A stretch of 64,000 bases of DNA. Source: Rhodococcus sp. ABRD24. GTDB taxonomy: Bacteria; Actinomycetota; Actinomycetes; Mycobacteriales; Mycobacteriaceae. Made by a program: the position numbers and the translations under genes. Positions 35,480 to 46,767 of the stretch are shown here, piece after piece (the first letter of the stretch is position 1; each line of letters opens with the position of its first letter). The stretch spans positions 434,001 to 498,000 of the forward strand of contig NZ_CP035319.1 of the NCBI RefSeq assembly GCF_004328705.1, written 5' to 3'. The notes beneath the pieces were generated by a model, which did no database searches, was not told the DNA's origin, and was given only the letters and a program-made list of their open reading frames with translations.

Positions 35480-36612
35480 CGGTTACCCCTTGCTACGTCG
35501 ACAACGATCTGTGCGACTGTCGTGGCCGCGCTGCGGTGACCGGCGTCCGCCGCACTGCGGCCCATATCTTCGAGCCGTGCCCGATCCCCGAGCAGCGGCA
35601 CCACGGCATCCGCGACGAACTGCGGCGTCAATTCCGCGTCCGGAACGATCATCCCACCTCCGGCGGCGACGACGGGCCGGGCGTTGAGTTCCTGTTCGCC
35701 GTTTCCGTGTGGCAACGGCACGTAGACCGCGGGCAGTCCCACCGCCGAGACCTCGGCGACCGTCATCGCGCCCGAGCGGCAGATGACCGCGTCGGCCGCG
35801 GAGTACGCGAGATCCATCCGCGACAGATACGGGACGGCGACATACGGTGCGACCGGCGTCGACTCGACGTCCACCGAGTTCTTGGGACCGTAGGCGTGCA
35901 GCACCGATATGCCGGCCGCGGCTAGCTCCTTCGCCGCCCCCGACACCGCATCGTTGAGCGAGCGGGCACCCTGGGATCCGCCGAAGACCAGCAGCACCGG
36001 ACCTTCCTGGGGCAATCCGAAGTGCTCACGGGCCTGTGCTCGCAACGCCGCCCGATCGAGGCTCGTGATCGACGAGCGCACCGGGATACCGACGATCTCC
36101 GCATCCGCCGCGCCGCGAGCAGCGACCCCGGATCCCGCGACTGCGGCCAACACGCGCCGTGCGCGTCGCGCACCGATCTTGTTGGCGATGCCCGCACTCG
36201 CGTTCGCCTCGTGAATGACGATCGGAATCCGTCGTCGGCGCCGGAGCAGCCCCGGACCAGCCGCGAGGTAGGCGGGGAGCGCGACGTAACCGCCGAAGCC
36301 CACTATGACGTCGGCGTCCACGTTGTCGAGCACTGCCCGTGCGGCAGCGACCGAACGCCGGATGCGGCCTGGCAGCCGGAGCAGGTCCATCGTGGGCTTG
36401 CGTGGCAACGGAACCGGCGGGATCAGCTCCAGCGGGTAGCCGCGCTGGGGCACCAGCGTGGTCTCGAGTCCGCGTTCTGTACCCAATGCCGTCACCGTCG
36501 CGGACGGGTCGAGGGCACGGATCGCATCGGCGACGGCCATCGCCGGTTCAATGTGCCCGGCGGTGCCACCCCCGGCCACCACCACTGACAGGGCAGACTT
36601 GTCGCCGCTCAC
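35476..36612 (-). CDS. murG: UDP-GlcNAc:lipid I GlcNAc transferase
   Basis: Membrane-associated GT-B enzyme that turns lipid I into lipid II. The 378-residue protein has the first glycine loop [20 protein letters not shown], the donor-domain [34 protein letters not shown] and [14 protein letters not shown]. All are conserved MurG blocks and the length is normal. GTG 36612 overlaps the ftsW stop (GTGA). Confidence 0.97.
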   Translation of the reverse strand: MSGDKSALSVVVAGGGTAGHIEPAMAVADAIRALDPSATVTALGTERGLETTLVPQRGYPLELIPPVPLPRKPTMDLLRLPGRIRRSVAAARAVLDNVDADVIVGFGGYVALPAYLAAGPGLLRRRRRIPIVIHEANASAGIANKIGARRARRVLAAVAGSGVAARGAADAEIVGIPVRSSITSLDRAALRAQAREHFGLPQEGPVLLVFGGSQGARSLNDAVSGAAKELAAAGISVLHAYGPKNSVDVESTPVAPYVAVPYLSRMDLAYSAADAVICRSGAMTVAEVSAVGLPAVYVPLPHGNGEQELNARPVVAAGGGMIVPDAELTPQFVADAVVPLLGDRARLEDMGRSAADAGHRSAATTVAQIVVDVARGNR

Positions 36613-38165
36613 CTACGCGTTCCTCGCTCTCCTGGTCGGGGATCGCGCTGACGTGTCGGCCGTCCCCGGTCTGTCATCGGTCTGTGTGTCTGGTCGTCGG
36701 CGGCACTGCGCCCCCGGTTGGCACCGCGCCCCGGGTTGGCACTGCTCCCTGGGTTGGCACTGCTCCCTGGGTTGGCACTGCGCCCCCGGTTGTCGTCTGT
36801 TCGGCGCCGGTCGTCCACAGACCGGCGCGGGTCGTCATGTCCGGCTCTCCGCTGTGCCCGAGACGCCGACTGCTGTTCACGGGTCGGCCGGACCTTGCGG
36901 GTCTCCTGCGGCCGGACCACCGCCGCGCCACGCGGCCGCGGAGGGACATACGCCGCGGGCTTCGGCAGCCGGAGCAGCCGGCTGACGCGTCCATCCTGCC
37001 CGCTGTAAAGGGCGGACACAGCCTCCGGTTCATGCCGCGCGGCATTCGCGACGAGGCCGAACATGAGCAACGTCGTCGCGGTCGAAGTGCCGCCGGCGGA
37101 CACCAACGGCAGCTGCAGTCCGGTCACCGGCAGCAGCCCGATCACATAGCCGATGTTGATGAACGCCTGCCCCGTGATCCAGGCGGTCGCGGTGGACGTG
37201 AGCAACTGCAGGAACGGGTCCACCGAACGTCGCGCAATGCGTAGGCCTGTGTAGATGAACAGCGCGAACAACCCGATGACCGCCCCCGCGCCGATGAAGC
37301 CGAGTTCCTCACCGATGATCGCGAAGATGAAGTCGTTGTGCGCATTCGGCAGATAGCTCCACTTGGCGCGACTCTGCCCGAGGCCCTCGCCGAAGATACT
37401 TCCGTCCGCGAGGGCGTATTTGGCCTGCCGAGCCTGGTAGCCGTCACCCTGCGGGTCCGCGCTGGGATTGAAGAAGGCCTGTACCCGGGCCGAGCGGTAG
37501 CCGGCGGTCAACGCGAGCGTGACCGCGGCAGCGGCGCCGGCGCCGAGCATGCCCAGGAAGATCTTGAGCGGCAGCCCCGCGAACCACAGCAGCGCGAGCA
37601 GGATGATCGCGAGCGAGATCGTGGTGCCCAGGTCCGGCTGCAGCACGATCAGGACGAACACCAGCAACGCTGCCGGCACCAGCGGAATCAGCATCTCCTT
37701 GAGCGACGCGCCGCCTCGTCGCCGTGTCGCAAGCAGATGCGCGCCCCACACGGCGAATGCGATCTTCGCAAGCTCCGACGGCTGCAGCGAGAACCCCGCG
37801 ATCACGAACCACCCGCGCGTGCCCTGAGACTTCGTACCGATGCCGGGGATCAGCACCAGCATCAACATCACAATGGTGATTCCGAAAGCGGGCAGCGCGA
37901 ACCTGCGCATCATCCGAACCGGAATCATCAGCGCGACATAGAAGATCACCATGCCCAGGCCGGCGAAGATCAGCTGCGAAACGAACTTGCCGTACGCCGA
38001 ACCGTCCTGCGCCACCGACTCCACGCTCGACGAGGACAGCACCATGACGAGCCCGAGCACGGTCAGCAGCACCGCAATTGTGACAACCAGGTGGAACGAC
38101 GTCAGCGGACGCGCCAGCCATGCCCCGATCCGCGTACGCGGCGCGCGCTCGGCGGACTGGGTCAT
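36609..38165 (-). CDS. ftsW: septal peptidoglycan polymerase FtsW
   Basis: SEDS-family lipid II polymerase that works with FtsI. The 518-residue protein has about ten membrane helices with [54 protein letters not shown] (conserved Asp), [40 protein letters not shown] and [20 protein letters not shown]. The cytoplasmic C-terminus is about 130 residues, Arg-rich, and includes a hexapeptide repeat. Its stop overlaps murG and its start overlaps the murD stop. A paralogue lies at 9498-10979. Confidence 0.96.
   Translation of the reverse strand: MTQSAERAPRTRIGAWLARPLTSFHLVVTIAVLLTVLGLVMVLSSSSVESVAQDGSAYGKFVSQLIFAGLGMVIFYVALMIPVRMMRRFALPAFGITIVMLMLVLIPGIGTKSQGTRGWFVIAGFSLQPSELAKIAFAVWGAHLLATRRRGGASLKEMLIPLVPAALLVFVLIVLQPDLGTTISLAIILLALLWFAGLPLKIFLGMLGAGAAAAVTLALTAGYRSARVQAFFNPSADPQGDGYQARQAKYALADGSIFGEGLGQSRAKWSYLPNAHNDFIFAIIGEELGFIGAGAVIGLFALFIYTGLRIARRSVDPFLQLLTSTATAWITGQAFINIGYVIGLLPVTGLQLPLVSAGGTSTATTLLMFGLVANAARHEPEAVSALYSGQDGRVSRLLRLPKPAAYVPPRPRGAAVVRPQETRKVRPTREQQSASRAQRRAGHDDPRRSVDDRRRTDDNRGRSANPGSSANPGSSANPGRGANRGRSAADDQTHRPMTDRGRPTRQRDPRPGERGTRR
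36702..36791 (-). repeat. five 18-bp tandem repeats in the ftsW 3' end
   Basis: Five consecutive 18-bp units start at 36702, 36720, 36738, 36756 and 36774; units three and four are identical. They encode a six-residue repeat in the disordered FtsW tail ([18 protein letters not shown] variants). Such units can vary in copy number by slippage. Confidence 0.9.
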
Positions 38166-39685
38166 CCGGGTGTCCCGGGCCCCGGCTCGGTGTCCATGAG
38201 CGCCGCGACGGCTGCGGCGAAGCTGCGACCGCGGTGACCGTAGGAATCGAACATGTCCAGCGATGCGGCGGCCGGGGCGAGCAGGACCGTGTCACCCGGC
38301 GCGGCCAGCGCCGCGGCAGCGCGAACGGCCTCCGCCATCACGGTCTCCGCGTCGGCGGCGGCAAGATCGAGGTGGAGCACCTCGGCCCCGGCGATCTGTT
38401 CGCCCACCGGACCATGGTCTCCCGAACGGAGCTGAACCACCGGGACGTCGGGGGCGTGTCGGGCGAGGGCCTGGGCAATCTGGTCCGCATCGCGGCCGAG
38501 CAGTACCGCGCCGGCCAAGCGATCGGCGACCTCGACGACAAGGTCGTCGACGCGCGCGCCCTTGAGCTGCCCTCCGGCTATCCACACCACTGATTCGTGA
38601 GCGACGATCGACGACCGCGCCGCGTGCGGGTTGGTCGCCTTGGAGTCGTCGACATAGGACACCTCGCCGACGCGGCCGACTAGTTCGGCTCGGTGCGGTC
38701 CCACCCGGTATGCCCGCAGACCGGCGCCAACCGCCGCGGGTGACACACCGATCGCCCGGGCCAGCGCGGCCGCGGCGAGGGCGTCCGAAATCCCGGCAGG
38801 ACCCGGCGGACTGATCTCGTCGGCGGCGACGAGCGGCACGGAATCGGCAAACGCCCGATCGATCAGCATCCCGCCGCGCACACCCAGCTGCCCGACGTCG
38901 GGGGCGCCGAGCCGGAATCCGACAGTGTGCCCGTCTCGGGGGCGGCTCGCGAGCCGGGCAGCAGCCTCGTCGTCCAACCCCACCACTGCGATCGCACCGG
39001 TAAGCGCCTGTGCTTTGGCGTCGACATATCCCTGCATGCCGCCGTGCCAGTCGAGATGATCCTCGGCGATGTTGAGTACGACACCGGCGTCCGGGCACAC
39101 CGACGGAGCCCAGTACAGCTGAAACGACGACAGCTCGACGGCCAGCACGTCTACCCGCGGCCCCTGTGCACGCAGCGCATCGAGGACCGGCAGCCCGATG
39201 TTCCCGCACGCCGCGGACGACACCCCGGCAGCCTCGAGAATGGAGTGCAGCATCGACGTCGTCGTGGTCTTGCCGTTGGTTCCGGTCACGACGAGCCACG
39301 GTCGTGGCGGACCGTAGACCTCCGCGCGGTCCACTCGCCACGTGAACTCGATGTCTCCCCAGACCGGGATACCCGCATCCGCGGCCACGCGCAGCACCGG
39401 CGTGTCCGGACGGAAACCGGGACTCGTGATGACCAACGCGAAGTCGGCCATCCGGCCGGGTTCTGCGGCCAGCTCGTCGAACGGGACGATTCCCGCGCCG
39501 AGGTCCACGCACCTGCCCAGCGCATCGGTGTTCGAGTCCGTGACGGTGACCCGAGCGCCGAGATCGTGCAGCGGCGCGATGACCGCACGACCGGAAATCC
39601 CCGCGCCCATGACCAGTACGTGGGCCCCGCGCAGTCGGTCCAGCTCAGGACTCGGGACGGCTGAGCCCACCGCGTCGATCGGCAT
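38162..39685 (-). CDS. murD: UDP-N-acetylmuramoyl-L-alanine-D-glutamate ligase
   Basis: Adds D-Glu to UDP-MurNAc-L-Ala. The 507-residue protein has [21 protein letters not shown] at its UDP-binding end (written here as GAGISGRAV), the ATP loop [40 protein letters not shown] and [15 protein letters not shown], a MurD hallmark, then [12 protein letters not shown] or ATG 39685 follows mraY by 3 bp. Position in the cluster and all four motifs agree. Confidence 0.97.
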   Translation of the reverse strand: MPIDAVGSAVPSPELDRLRGAHVLVMGAGISGRAVIAPLHDLGARVTVTDSNTDALGRCVDLGAGIVPFDELAAEPGRMADFALVITSPGFRPDTPVLRVAADAGIPVWGDIEFTWRVDRAEVYGPPRPWLVVTGTNGKTTTTSMLHSILEAAGVSSAACGNIGLPVLDALRAQGPRVDVLAVELSSFQLYWAPSVCPDAGVVLNIAEDHLDWHGGMQGYVDAKAQALTGAIAVVGLDDEAAARLASRPRDGHTVGFRLGAPDVGQLGVRGGMLIDRAFADSVPLVAADEISPPGPAGISDALAAAALARAIGVSPAAVGAGLRAYRVGPHRAELVGRVGEVSYVDDSKATNPHAARSSIVAHESVVWIAGGQLKGARVDDLVVEVADRLAGAVLLGRDADQIAQALARHAPDVPVVQLRSGDHGPVGEQIAGAEVLHLDLAAADAETVMAEAVRAAAALAAPGDTVLLAPAAASLDMFDSYGHRGRSFAAAVAALMDTEPGPGTPG

Positions 39686-39688
39686 GAG

Positions 39689-40780
39689 TCAGCCCCCGAG
39701 CGCGGCGAGATACTCGCTGTAGAACAAAGCCAGACCGATCGCGGACGCGATCGCGGCCAGCAACCAGAATCTGATGATCACCTGAGTCTCGGCCCAGCCA
39801 CCCAGCTCGAAGTGATGGTGGAACGGCGCCATCCGAAACACCCGGCGGCGGCTCGACCGGAAGACCGCGACCTGGATGACGACGGAGGTGGCCTCCGCGA
39901 CGAAAAGCGCGCCGATGACGACCATCAGCAGTTCGGTGCGGGTGGTGATGGACAGGCCGGCGAGCATGCCGCCGAGTGCGAGCGAACCGGTGTCACCCAT
40001 GAAGATCTTCGCGGGCGCGGCATTCCACCACAGGAAGCCGATGCACGCAGCGGCGCCGGCAGCGCACAGCAGCGCCAGGTCCAGCGGATCACGGACGTCG
40101 TAGCAGCCCTTCGACGGGCCGATGCTCCCCGGCCCGGTGCACGCGTTGCGGTACTGCCAGAACGTGATGATCACGTATGCGCCGAGCACGAGGCTCATCG
40201 AACCGGCCGCGAGACCGTCCAGGCCGTCGGTGAGGTTCACCGCATTCGACCACGCACTGACCAGCAAGTAGCAGAAAAGGATGAAGACGATCGAGCCCAT
40301 GCTGACGGTGGCGATGTCACGCACGTAGGACAGGTGCACGCTACCGGGGGTGAGATCGCTGCCGCCGCGGAACTGCAGGGCCAGGATGCCGAAGGCGACC
40401 GCGGCCACGAGCTGCCCTACGAGCTTCGCGGTCTTGTTCAGGCCGAGGTTGCGCTGCTTGCGAATCTTGATGAAGTCGTCGAGAAAGCCGACACCGCCGA
40501 GAGCGGTCGCCAGGCCGAGGACCAGCAGACCGGAGGCCGACGGGCCCTCCGCGTCGTAGCCGATACCGATGAGGTGCGAACCCCAGTACCCAGCCCACAG
40601 GCCGGCCAGGATGGCGACGCCACCCATCGTCGGGGTCCCACGTTTGGCCTGGTGGCTGGCCGGACCCTCCACGCGGATCTCCTGGCCGAAGCCCTGTCGC
40701 GAGAAGATCTTGATCAGTACGGGCGTCAGCAGGATGGACACCGCGAGTGCGATTCCCGCGGCGAAGAGAATCTGTCTCAC
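39689..40780 (-). CDS. mraY: phospho-MurNAc-pentapeptide translocase
   Basis: Integral membrane enzyme that makes lipid I from UDP-MurNAc-pentapeptide and undecaprenyl phosphate. The 363-residue protein has ten helices and the conserved blocks [36 protein letters not shown] (catalytic Asp pair), [17 protein letters not shown] and [20 protein letters not shown]. The start is GTG 40780, whose GTGA overlaps the murF stop. The C-terminal [20 protein letters not shown] is also invariant in the family. Confidence 0.97.
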   Translation of the reverse strand: MRQILFAAGIALAVSILLTPVLIKIFSRQGFGQEIRVEGPASHQAKRGTPTMGGVAILAGLWAGYWGSHLIGIGYDAEGPSASGLLVLGLATALGGVGFLDDFIKIRKQRNLGLNKTAKLVGQLVAAVAFGILALQFRGGSDLTPGSVHLSYVRDIATVSMGSIVFILFCYLLVSAWSNAVNLTDGLDGLAAGSMSLVLGAYVIITFWQYRNACTGPGSIGPSKGCYDVRDPLDLALLCAAGAAACIGFLWWNAAPAKIFMGDTGSLALGGMLAGLSITTRTELLMVVIGALFVAEATSVVIQVAVFRSSRRRVFRMAPFHHHFELGGWAETQVIIRFWLLAAIASAIGLALFYSEYLAALGG

Positions 40781-42285
40781 TGGGACGCCTCCGAACGAGT
40801 GACCGGTCCCGCCAGGACAGCGTCCGCGACCTCCCACAGCCCGATCGACTGCGAGGCCTTCACCAGCACCAGGTCACCGGATTCGAGTTCCTGCTCCAGC
40901 AGCGCGATCGCAGCCGCGCTGTCGGGCACGTGAACCGCCTCGTCACCCCAAGAACCTTCCATTACTGCTCCCTGGTACATCGCGCGGACAGATCGGCCGG
41001 CTCCGACGAGGATCAGCTTGGTTACGTCCAGGCGCACCGCGAACCGTCCGATCGCATCGTGCTCGACCACTGATTCTGGACCCAGTTCAGCCATTTCGCC
41101 GAGGACTGCCCAACTCCGGCGTGCCGCACCACGATCGGAACGTGCCATCGACACCAGCGCCTTGATGGCCGCGCGCATCGAATCCGGGTTCGCGTTGTAC
41201 GAGTCGTTGACGACGGTGACTCCGTCGGCCCGGTCCCGGACGTCCATCCGGCGGGCCGAGACCGGCGTCGCATCCCTGAGAGCCGCGGCGATCTGCTCGA
41301 GCGTCGCCCCGCATTCGAGCGCGACGGCAACAGCGGCGAGAGCGTTGCCTATCTGATGTTCGCCGTGCACGGCCAGCGTCACCGGAACGCTGCCGGCGGC
41401 GCAGGTCAGCGTGAAGCTGGCCCGGGCCTGATCGTCGAGCTGGACATCGGTGGCCCGGACGTCCGCGCGGCCAGACTGCCCCACCAGCACGACGCGAGCC
41501 TGTGTCCGCTGCGCCATCGCCGCCACCAGCGGATCGTCCGCGTTGAGCACCGCGACACCACCGTCCGCCGCGGCCGGAAGCGACGCCGGCAGCTCACCCT
41601 TGGTCTCGGCGATCGCCTCGCGGGAACCGAACTCGCCGAGGTGGGCGGTGCCGACGTTGAGCACTACGCCGATCCGCGGCGGTGCGGTCTGCGCGAGCGC
41701 AGCAATGTGTCCCCGTCCCCGCGCGGACATCTCCAGCACGAGAAAACGTGTATCGGTGTCGGCCCGCAGTGCGGTCCACGGATGCCCGAGCTCGTTGTTG
41801 AACGACCCGGGCGGAGCCACGACGGAACCGAGCGGGGTCAACACCGCGGCAAGCAGGTCCTTGGTCGACGTCTTCCCCGACGAGCCGGTGACGCCGACAA
41901 CGGTCAGACCCGCCTCGGCTGTCAGCCGGTCCACGCTGACGCGGGCTAGCTTCGCGAGCGCCTCGAGCACCGCCGCACCCGAGCCGTCCGTGTCATGTTC
42001 GAGCGCCAGGGCACCGCTCCCGGAAGAACCGAGTGGCTCGACGACGATCGCCGGCACGCCCACCGGCCGGGCAGCGAGGACCGCAACGGCACCGGCGGCG
42101 ACGGCCGCCGCGGCGTGGTCGTGACCATCCACGTTCGCACCGGGCAGCGCAAGAAAGAGTCCGCCGGGGGTGATCTTGCGGGAATCGAACTCCACCGTTC
42201 CCGAGACGGTGGCCGACGGATTGTCGACGTCGTGCAGCGTCCCGCCGACCGCCTGAGCGATCTGAGCGAGCGTCATCGGGATCAT
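40777..42285 (-). CDS. murF: UDP-MurNAc-tripeptide-D-Ala-D-Ala ligase
   Basis: Adds the D-Ala-D-Ala dipeptide. The 502-residue protein has [17 protein letters not shown], the ATP loop [40 protein letters not shown] and [20 protein letters not shown], a strong MurF marker. ATG 42285 overlaps the murE stop. Its stop overlaps the mraY start. Confidence 0.97.
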   Translation of the reverse strand: MIPMTLAQIAQAVGGTLHDVDNPSATVSGTVEFDSRKITPGGLFLALPGANVDGHDHAAAAVAAGAVAVLAARPVGVPAIVVEPLGSSGSGALALEHDTDGSGAAVLEALAKLARVSVDRLTAEAGLTVVGVTGSSGKTSTKDLLAAVLTPLGSVVAPPGSFNNELGHPWTALRADTDTRFLVLEMSARGRGHIAALAQTAPPRIGVVLNVGTAHLGEFGSREAIAETKGELPASLPAAADGGVAVLNADDPLVAAMAQRTQARVVLVGQSGRADVRATDVQLDDQARASFTLTCAAGSVPVTLAVHGEHQIGNALAAVAVALECGATLEQIAAALRDATPVSARRMDVRDRADGVTVVNDSYNANPDSMRAAIKALVSMARSDRGAARRSWAVLGEMAELGPESVVEHDAIGRFAVRLDVTKLILVGAGRSVRAMYQGAVMEGSWGDEAVHVPDSAAAIALLEQELESGDLVLVKASQSIGLWEVADAVLAGPVTRSEASQ

Positions 42286-43955
42286 GCGTTTCCTCCGTGT
42301 GCGCGGTTCGGTGCGATCCGTTCGATCGCCTCGCCGAGAACCTCGCGGTCGTCGAATGGGTACTTCACCCCGTGGATCTCCTGGCCGGTCTCATGACCCT
42401 TCCCCGCCACCAGGATCACATCTCCGGGCTCGGCCCAGGCCACCGCCGCGGCGATCGCCTCCCCTCGATCGCCGATCTCGCGGACCTCACCGCGTTCCGA
42501 CGACGGCACTGCCAGGGCGCCCTCGATCAGCGCGCCCCGGATCGTGGCCGGATCCTCGCTTCGCGGGTTGTCGTCGGTGACGACGAGCAGGTCCGCGCCG
42601 CGGGCTCCCGCCTCCCCCATCAGGATCCGTTTGCCGCTGTCCCGGTCGCCGCCCGCGCCGACCACTACCGCGATCCGGCCCTGCGGCTCGCCGCCCATCC
42701 GGCCCTGCAGCTGTCCGCGCAACGTCGCGATCACCGCCTCGAGAGCGGCCGGCTTGTGGGCGTAGTCGACGACGGCCAGGAAGTCCTGCCCCCGATCGAC
42801 CCGCTGCACCCGTCCGGGCACGTCGACCTGCGCGATGCCAGCGAGGGCAGCATCGACGTCGGCTCCGGCCACAGCGCAGACCGCCACCGCCAGCGTCGCG
42901 TTGGCGACGTTGTAGTGGCCGGGCAACCGCAGCGTCACGGCGTGATCGGTGCCGCCCGGAGCAGTGAGCGTGAACGTTTGGGTGCCGGAATCGGTGGCTC
43001 TCGCCGGACCCGCCGCCCAGTCGCCCGGCGTGGACGTCGCGACCGTGACGACGGCCGCCGGGTCGCCCGGGTGGGCGCCACGGGCGATGTCCGCCATCCG
43101 GACACCCCATTCGTCGTCGATGCACACGACGGCGCGCTCGGCGCGAACGGTGGAATCAGCGGCGAACAGCCTGCTCTTCGCCGTGAAGTAGTCGTCGAGA
43201 TCGCGGTGGAAGTCCAGGTGATCCTGGGACAGGTTCGTGAACGCACCGATCGCGAACCTGACGCCGTCGACACGGCCCAGGGAAAGCGCGTGGCTGGAGA
43301 CCTCCATGACGACGGTGTCGATCCCCTGCTCGAGCATCACGGCGAACAGCGCATGCAGTTGGGGTGCCTCCGGCGTCGTCAGTGCGCTCGGCACCCGATG
43401 CCCGGACATCCGGGTCTCGATGGTCCCCACGAGACCGACAGTGCGTCCCGCCGCAACCAGTCCGGCCTCGACGAGGTAAGACGTCGTGGTCTTGCCCGAG
43501 GTGCCGGTGATACCGATGACCTGCATCTGCTCGGACGGGCGCCCGTAGATCGTCGCCGACACCTCGCCGAGCACGCGGCGCGGCTCGGGATGGACCAGAA
43601 CCGGCAGCACCGCACCCTCGCGCACCTGCCGGGCGGCCGACTCCAACCCGAGCTCATCGGTGAGCACCGCCGCTGCACCGGCCTGCACGGCTGTCCCGAC
43701 GAACTCCGCGCCGTGCGCGCGGGCTCCAGGAAGGGCCGCGAACAGGTCGCCTGCCTGCACCGCCTGCGCCCGCAGTTCCACGCCCGTCACCGCAGCCGCG
43801 CGCGACTGTTGCCGCGACGCCGCTGAACCCAGCCACTCGATCCGCGCGCCGATTCGGGCTGCGAGGTCCGTCAGCTCCGTCACGGGCGGATGCGTCGGGC
43901 GGAGACCGCGCCCCGGCGCCGCGCCCGGTGTGGATTGCTGCGGACTCGGATGCAC
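42282..43955 (-). CDS. murE: UDP-MurNAc-L-Ala-D-Glu-meso-DAP ligase
   Basis: Adds the third stem residue. The 557-residue protein has VTGVELRAQAVQAGDLFAAL, the ATP loop IGITGTSGKTTTSYLVEAG, and VTDDNPRSEDPATIRGAL. The DNPR tetrapeptide is the meso-diaminopimelate selectivity motif, which fits a mycolata wall. A GTG at 43955 opens MHPSPQQSTPGAAPGRG, a longer N-terminus than usual. A 197-bp gap to ftsI lies upstream, the largest break inside the mraZ-ftsQ set, so murE may have an extra promoter; the gap shows no obvious gene. Confidence 0.96.
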   Translation of the reverse strand: MHPSPQQSTPGAAPGRGLRPTHPPVTELTDLAARIGARIEWLGSAASRQQSRAAAVTGVELRAQAVQAGDLFAALPGARAHGAEFVGTAVQAGAAAVLTDELGLESAARQVREGAVLPVLVHPEPRRVLGEVSATIYGRPSEQMQVIGITGTSGKTTTSYLVEAGLVAAGRTVGLVGTIETRMSGHRVPSALTTPEAPQLHALFAVMLEQGIDTVVMEVSSHALSLGRVDGVRFAIGAFTNLSQDHLDFHRDLDDYFTAKSRLFAADSTVRAERAVVCIDDEWGVRMADIARGAHPGDPAAVVTVATSTPGDWAAGPARATDSGTQTFTLTAPGGTDHAVTLRLPGHYNVANATLAVAVCAVAGADVDAALAGIAQVDVPGRVQRVDRGQDFLAVVDYAHKPAALEAVIATLRGQLQGRMGGEPQGRIAVVVGAGGDRDSGKRILMGEAGARGADLLVVTDDNPRSEDPATIRGALIEGALAVPSSERGEVREIGDRGEAIAAAVAWAEPGDVILVAGKGHETGQEIHGVKYPFDDREVLGEAIERIAPNRAHGGNA

Positions 43956-44152
43956 AGGTGGTGAATCCTCTCAAGCTCGTGTAACGGGTTTCGTGTGTCG
44001 GCACGCACACTCGGTCGTGGAGATCCTCAGGGAAGAAGATCGACGTGTCAGATTACCGGCGCCGCCACCGCGCGCACGACCCACCACGTCCAAGTGCACG
44101 CCGGGTACGTGGGAATCGTCACCTGGAAAGGCGGGCGTCGGTCCCTACGGGG

Positions 44153-46057
44153 TCAATCTGCCTGGAGCACCAGCCGCCGACCCGGGTCCGGGGACAGCGG
44201 GACGCTGTCACGCTGCAGAAGCCACGATGCGATGTTGTGGAACAGCGGTGCCGCCGACTGCCCGCCACCACCGTCGATACCGCGCACCGGCGCATCGAGC
44301 ATGATCCCGATGACGTAGCGCGGATCGTCGGCGGGAGCGATGCCCGCGAACGTGATCCAGTAGTTCGAGTTCGAGTAGCACTTGCACGCCGGATCCACCT
44401 GCTGCGCGGTACCGGTCTTGCCGCTGATCTGATAGCCCTCCACCGCAGCCTGCGGACCCGTACCCTGCTGGTATCCCATCGGGTCCTTCTGCGTGACGGA
44501 ACGGAACATGTCGCGGACGGTCTTGGCCGTCTCCTCGCTCACGACCCGAACGGACTCGGGACGCTCGGTATCGGTGCGTGTACCGTCAGCGGCCACCGTC
44601 GACTTGACGATCCGCGGGGCAATTCGTTCACCATCGTTCGCAATCGCCTGGTAGATCCCGGTCATCTGCAGCAATGTCATCGACAGGCCCTGACCGATCG
44701 GCAGGTTCGCGAAGGTACCGCCGGACCACTGGTCCCGGTCGGGCACGTTGCCGGGGCTCTCGCCCGGCAACCCGACATCGGTGCGTTGGCCGAGCCCGAA
44801 TCGGTGCAGCATGTCCGCGAAGCGGTCCTCGCCGACCCGTTGAGCGAGCATCAGGGTCCCGACGTTCGACGACTTCCCGAAGACGCCGGTGGAGGTATAC
44901 GGCGCGACGCCATGCGCCCACGCATCCTTGACCGACACTCCGGCCATCTGGATGGTGCCGGGGACCTGTAGCACCTCTTCCGGTGTGGTCAGTCCGTACT
45001 CGATCGCGGCGGCCGCGGTGACGATCTTGTTCACCGAACCCGGCTCGAACGGCGAGCTGACCGGCAGGTTGCCCATCTGCGCCGTACGTGGGTTGTTGCC
45101 GACGCCGATCGCCGGATTGAACGTCCCATCGTTCGACATCGCGAGAACTTCGCTGGTCTTCGCGTCCATGACCATCGCGGACGCATTCTTCGCACCGGAG
45201 AGGTCCTTGGCCTGCTGGACCTGCTGCTGCAGGTAGTACTGCAGGTCGGCATCGATCGTGAGCTCGACAGTCGAACCGTCCACAGCCGGTTGTTTGTCCC
45301 GCTCGCTACCGGGAATCACGGCACCGTCCGAGCCCCGGTCGTGCGTTTCGGAACCGTCCGTGCCGGCGAGCGTCGAATCGAGCGAGTCCTCGAGGCCGAG
45401 CAGTCCGTGCCCGTCCCATCCGGTCGCGCCGACGATGTTCGCGGCGAGGGAACCACCGGGATACTCGCGGATGTCCTGGCGTTCGAGGCCGACTTCGGGG
45501 AACTCGTCCGCGATGTCGGCGGCCACCGCCGGGTCGACGCTGCGCGCCAGGTAGACGAATGTTTTCTCGCTCTCCAGCTTGGCCAGGAGGTCACTCTCGG
45601 GGGCGTCCTCACCGAGCCGGCCGTGGATCCCCTTGGCGATTTCCTTCAGCCGCGTCGGGACATTCGGCTCGTCCGGGTCCTTGGCGTGAAGTTCCTCGAT
45701 GTTCTTGCGTTCACGCACCGGCTGGAAGGTCAGCGCCTTCGCGCCGAGCGTGTAGGCCAACTTGTTGCCGTTGCGGTCCAGGATCGCGCCGCGCACGGCC
45801 GGATGAACCACGGTCGTCGTGCGCTGGCTGGCCGCTTCCGCCGACAACCGCGGGGCGTCGATGCCCTGGACCCACAGCAGCTGCACCGCGGTGAGGCCGA
45901 GGGCGACGAGCATTATCGCCCTGCCGTACCTGAGCCGGAACCCGAACGATTCGGTGCTGCGCGAAGGCGGCTTGCGTCCTCGCGCGGACCCCCGTCCTGT
46001 TCTCGGATGCGGAGGTACCGGCCCGCGGCGGCGTGGAGCAGGAGTGCGTCCACTCAC
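44153..46057 (-). CDS. ftsI: septal class B penicillin-binding protein (FtsI/PbpB)
   Basis: Septal transpeptidase, partner of FtsW. The 634-residue protein has a 50-residue basic tail, one membrane helix (YGRAIMLVALGLTAVQLLWV), a dimerisation domain, then the transpeptidase domain. Active-site motifs are SVNK (PFEPGSVNKIVTAAAAIE), SSN (GVFGKSSNVGTLMLAQ) and KTG (YQISGKTGTAQQVDP). The GTG start 46057 overlaps the ftsL stop. It ends RRLVLQAD. Length is near mycobacterial PbpB (679). Confidence 0.96.
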   Translation of the reverse strand: MSGRTPAPRRRGPVPPHPRTGRGSARGRKPPSRSTESFGFRLRYGRAIMLVALGLTAVQLLWVQGIDAPRLSAEAASQRTTTVVHPAVRGAILDRNGNKLAYTLGAKALTFQPVRERKNIEELHAKDPDEPNVPTRLKEIAKGIHGRLGEDAPESDLLAKLESEKTFVYLARSVDPAVAADIADEFPEVGLERQDIREYPGGSLAANIVGATGWDGHGLLGLEDSLDSTLAGTDGSETHDRGSDGAVIPGSERDKQPAVDGSTVELTIDADLQYYLQQQVQQAKDLSGAKNASAMVMDAKTSEVLAMSNDGTFNPAIGVGNNPRTAQMGNLPVSSPFEPGSVNKIVTAAAAIEYGLTTPEEVLQVPGTIQMAGVSVKDAWAHGVAPYTSTGVFGKSSNVGTLMLAQRVGEDRFADMLHRFGLGQRTDVGLPGESPGNVPDRDQWSGGTFANLPIGQGLSMTLLQMTGIYQAIANDGERIAPRIVKSTVAADGTRTDTERPESVRVVSEETAKTVRDMFRSVTQKDPMGYQQGTGPQAAVEGYQISGKTGTAQQVDPACKCYSNSNYWITFAGIAPADDPRYVIGIMLDAPVRGIDGGGGQSAAPLFHNIASWLLQRDSVPLSPDPGRRLVLQAD

Positions 46058-46767
46058 TGCCGACCACCAGGCGAAGGCTGCGTGATGACGGTCACAGGAG
46101 TCAATTGTCCCTCCCGCGCCTGGATCCGGCCGTCATTGACGGGCTGCGGCGTGGTGGGTGCCGGTGCGGGTGTCTGGGGAGAAGAATTCGGCGTTGCAGG
46201 TACCGGCGCCGCAGGGCGGGAACCTGCCGGAGGTCGCGCTGCCGTGGGAGCAGGGGTGGGCGCAGGCGTCCGGTCGAGTGGAGGCACCGGTTTGCCCTCG
46301 GCAGGCTTCGGTGTCCCGACCACCTGCACACTGCCGTCCGTAGACATCACCAGACGCGCCGGATCCTTCGCCGGAATCAGCCCCAGTTTGGCCGCCTCCG
46401 CCGCAAGGATCGGCGCCGAACTACCCGCCGCCACTTGACGCTGGTACGCCGCCTTCTGCTCACGCAGCGTCTGATTGTGCGAGCGCGCTGCGCTGAGCTG
46501 GTACGAGTCCTCCGCGGATCGCGTTGTCAACAACAGGGTGGCCGCCAGGCCGAGGCAGAGCAAACCGATGATGGTGGCCACGAAAGGAATTCGCGCCACG
46601 ATCACCTTCGAGGAATAGGCCGCGGAGGTTACCGAGACGACCGGTGACGTGGTATCCCCGGTAACAACCGAGGCCCGGTGCTGGCGACGTTCATATGCCC
46701 GTTGAGCTGCAGTGGATCGCCGAACGCGCGCACCGTCGGCACCGGCGGAAGGCACCTGAACCGTCAT
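46054..46767 (-). CDS. ftsL: FtsL-like septal bitopic protein
   Basis: A 237-residue bitopic protein between rsmH and ftsI, the FtsL position. It has a basic cytoplasmic tail, one helix ([20 protein letters not shown]), and a short coiled coil ([32 protein letters not shown]) matching the septum-initiator/FtsL pattern. The rest is a long Pro/Ala/Thr-rich exported tail of about 85 residues, as in mycobacterial FtsL (Rv2164c). It overlaps both neighbours by 4 bp. Confidence 0.9.
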   Translation of the reverse strand: MTVQVPSAGADGARVRRSTAAQRAYERRQHRASVVTGDTTSPVVSVTSAAYSSKVIVARIPFVATIIGLLCLGLAATLLLTTRSAEDSYQLSAARSHNQTLREQKAAYQRQVAAGSSAPILAAEAAKLGLIPAKDPARLVMSTDGSVQVVGTPKPAEGKPVPPLDRTPAPTPAPTAARPPAGSRPAAPVPATPNSSPQTPAPAPTTPQPVNDGRIQAREGQLTPVTVITQPSPGGRQ

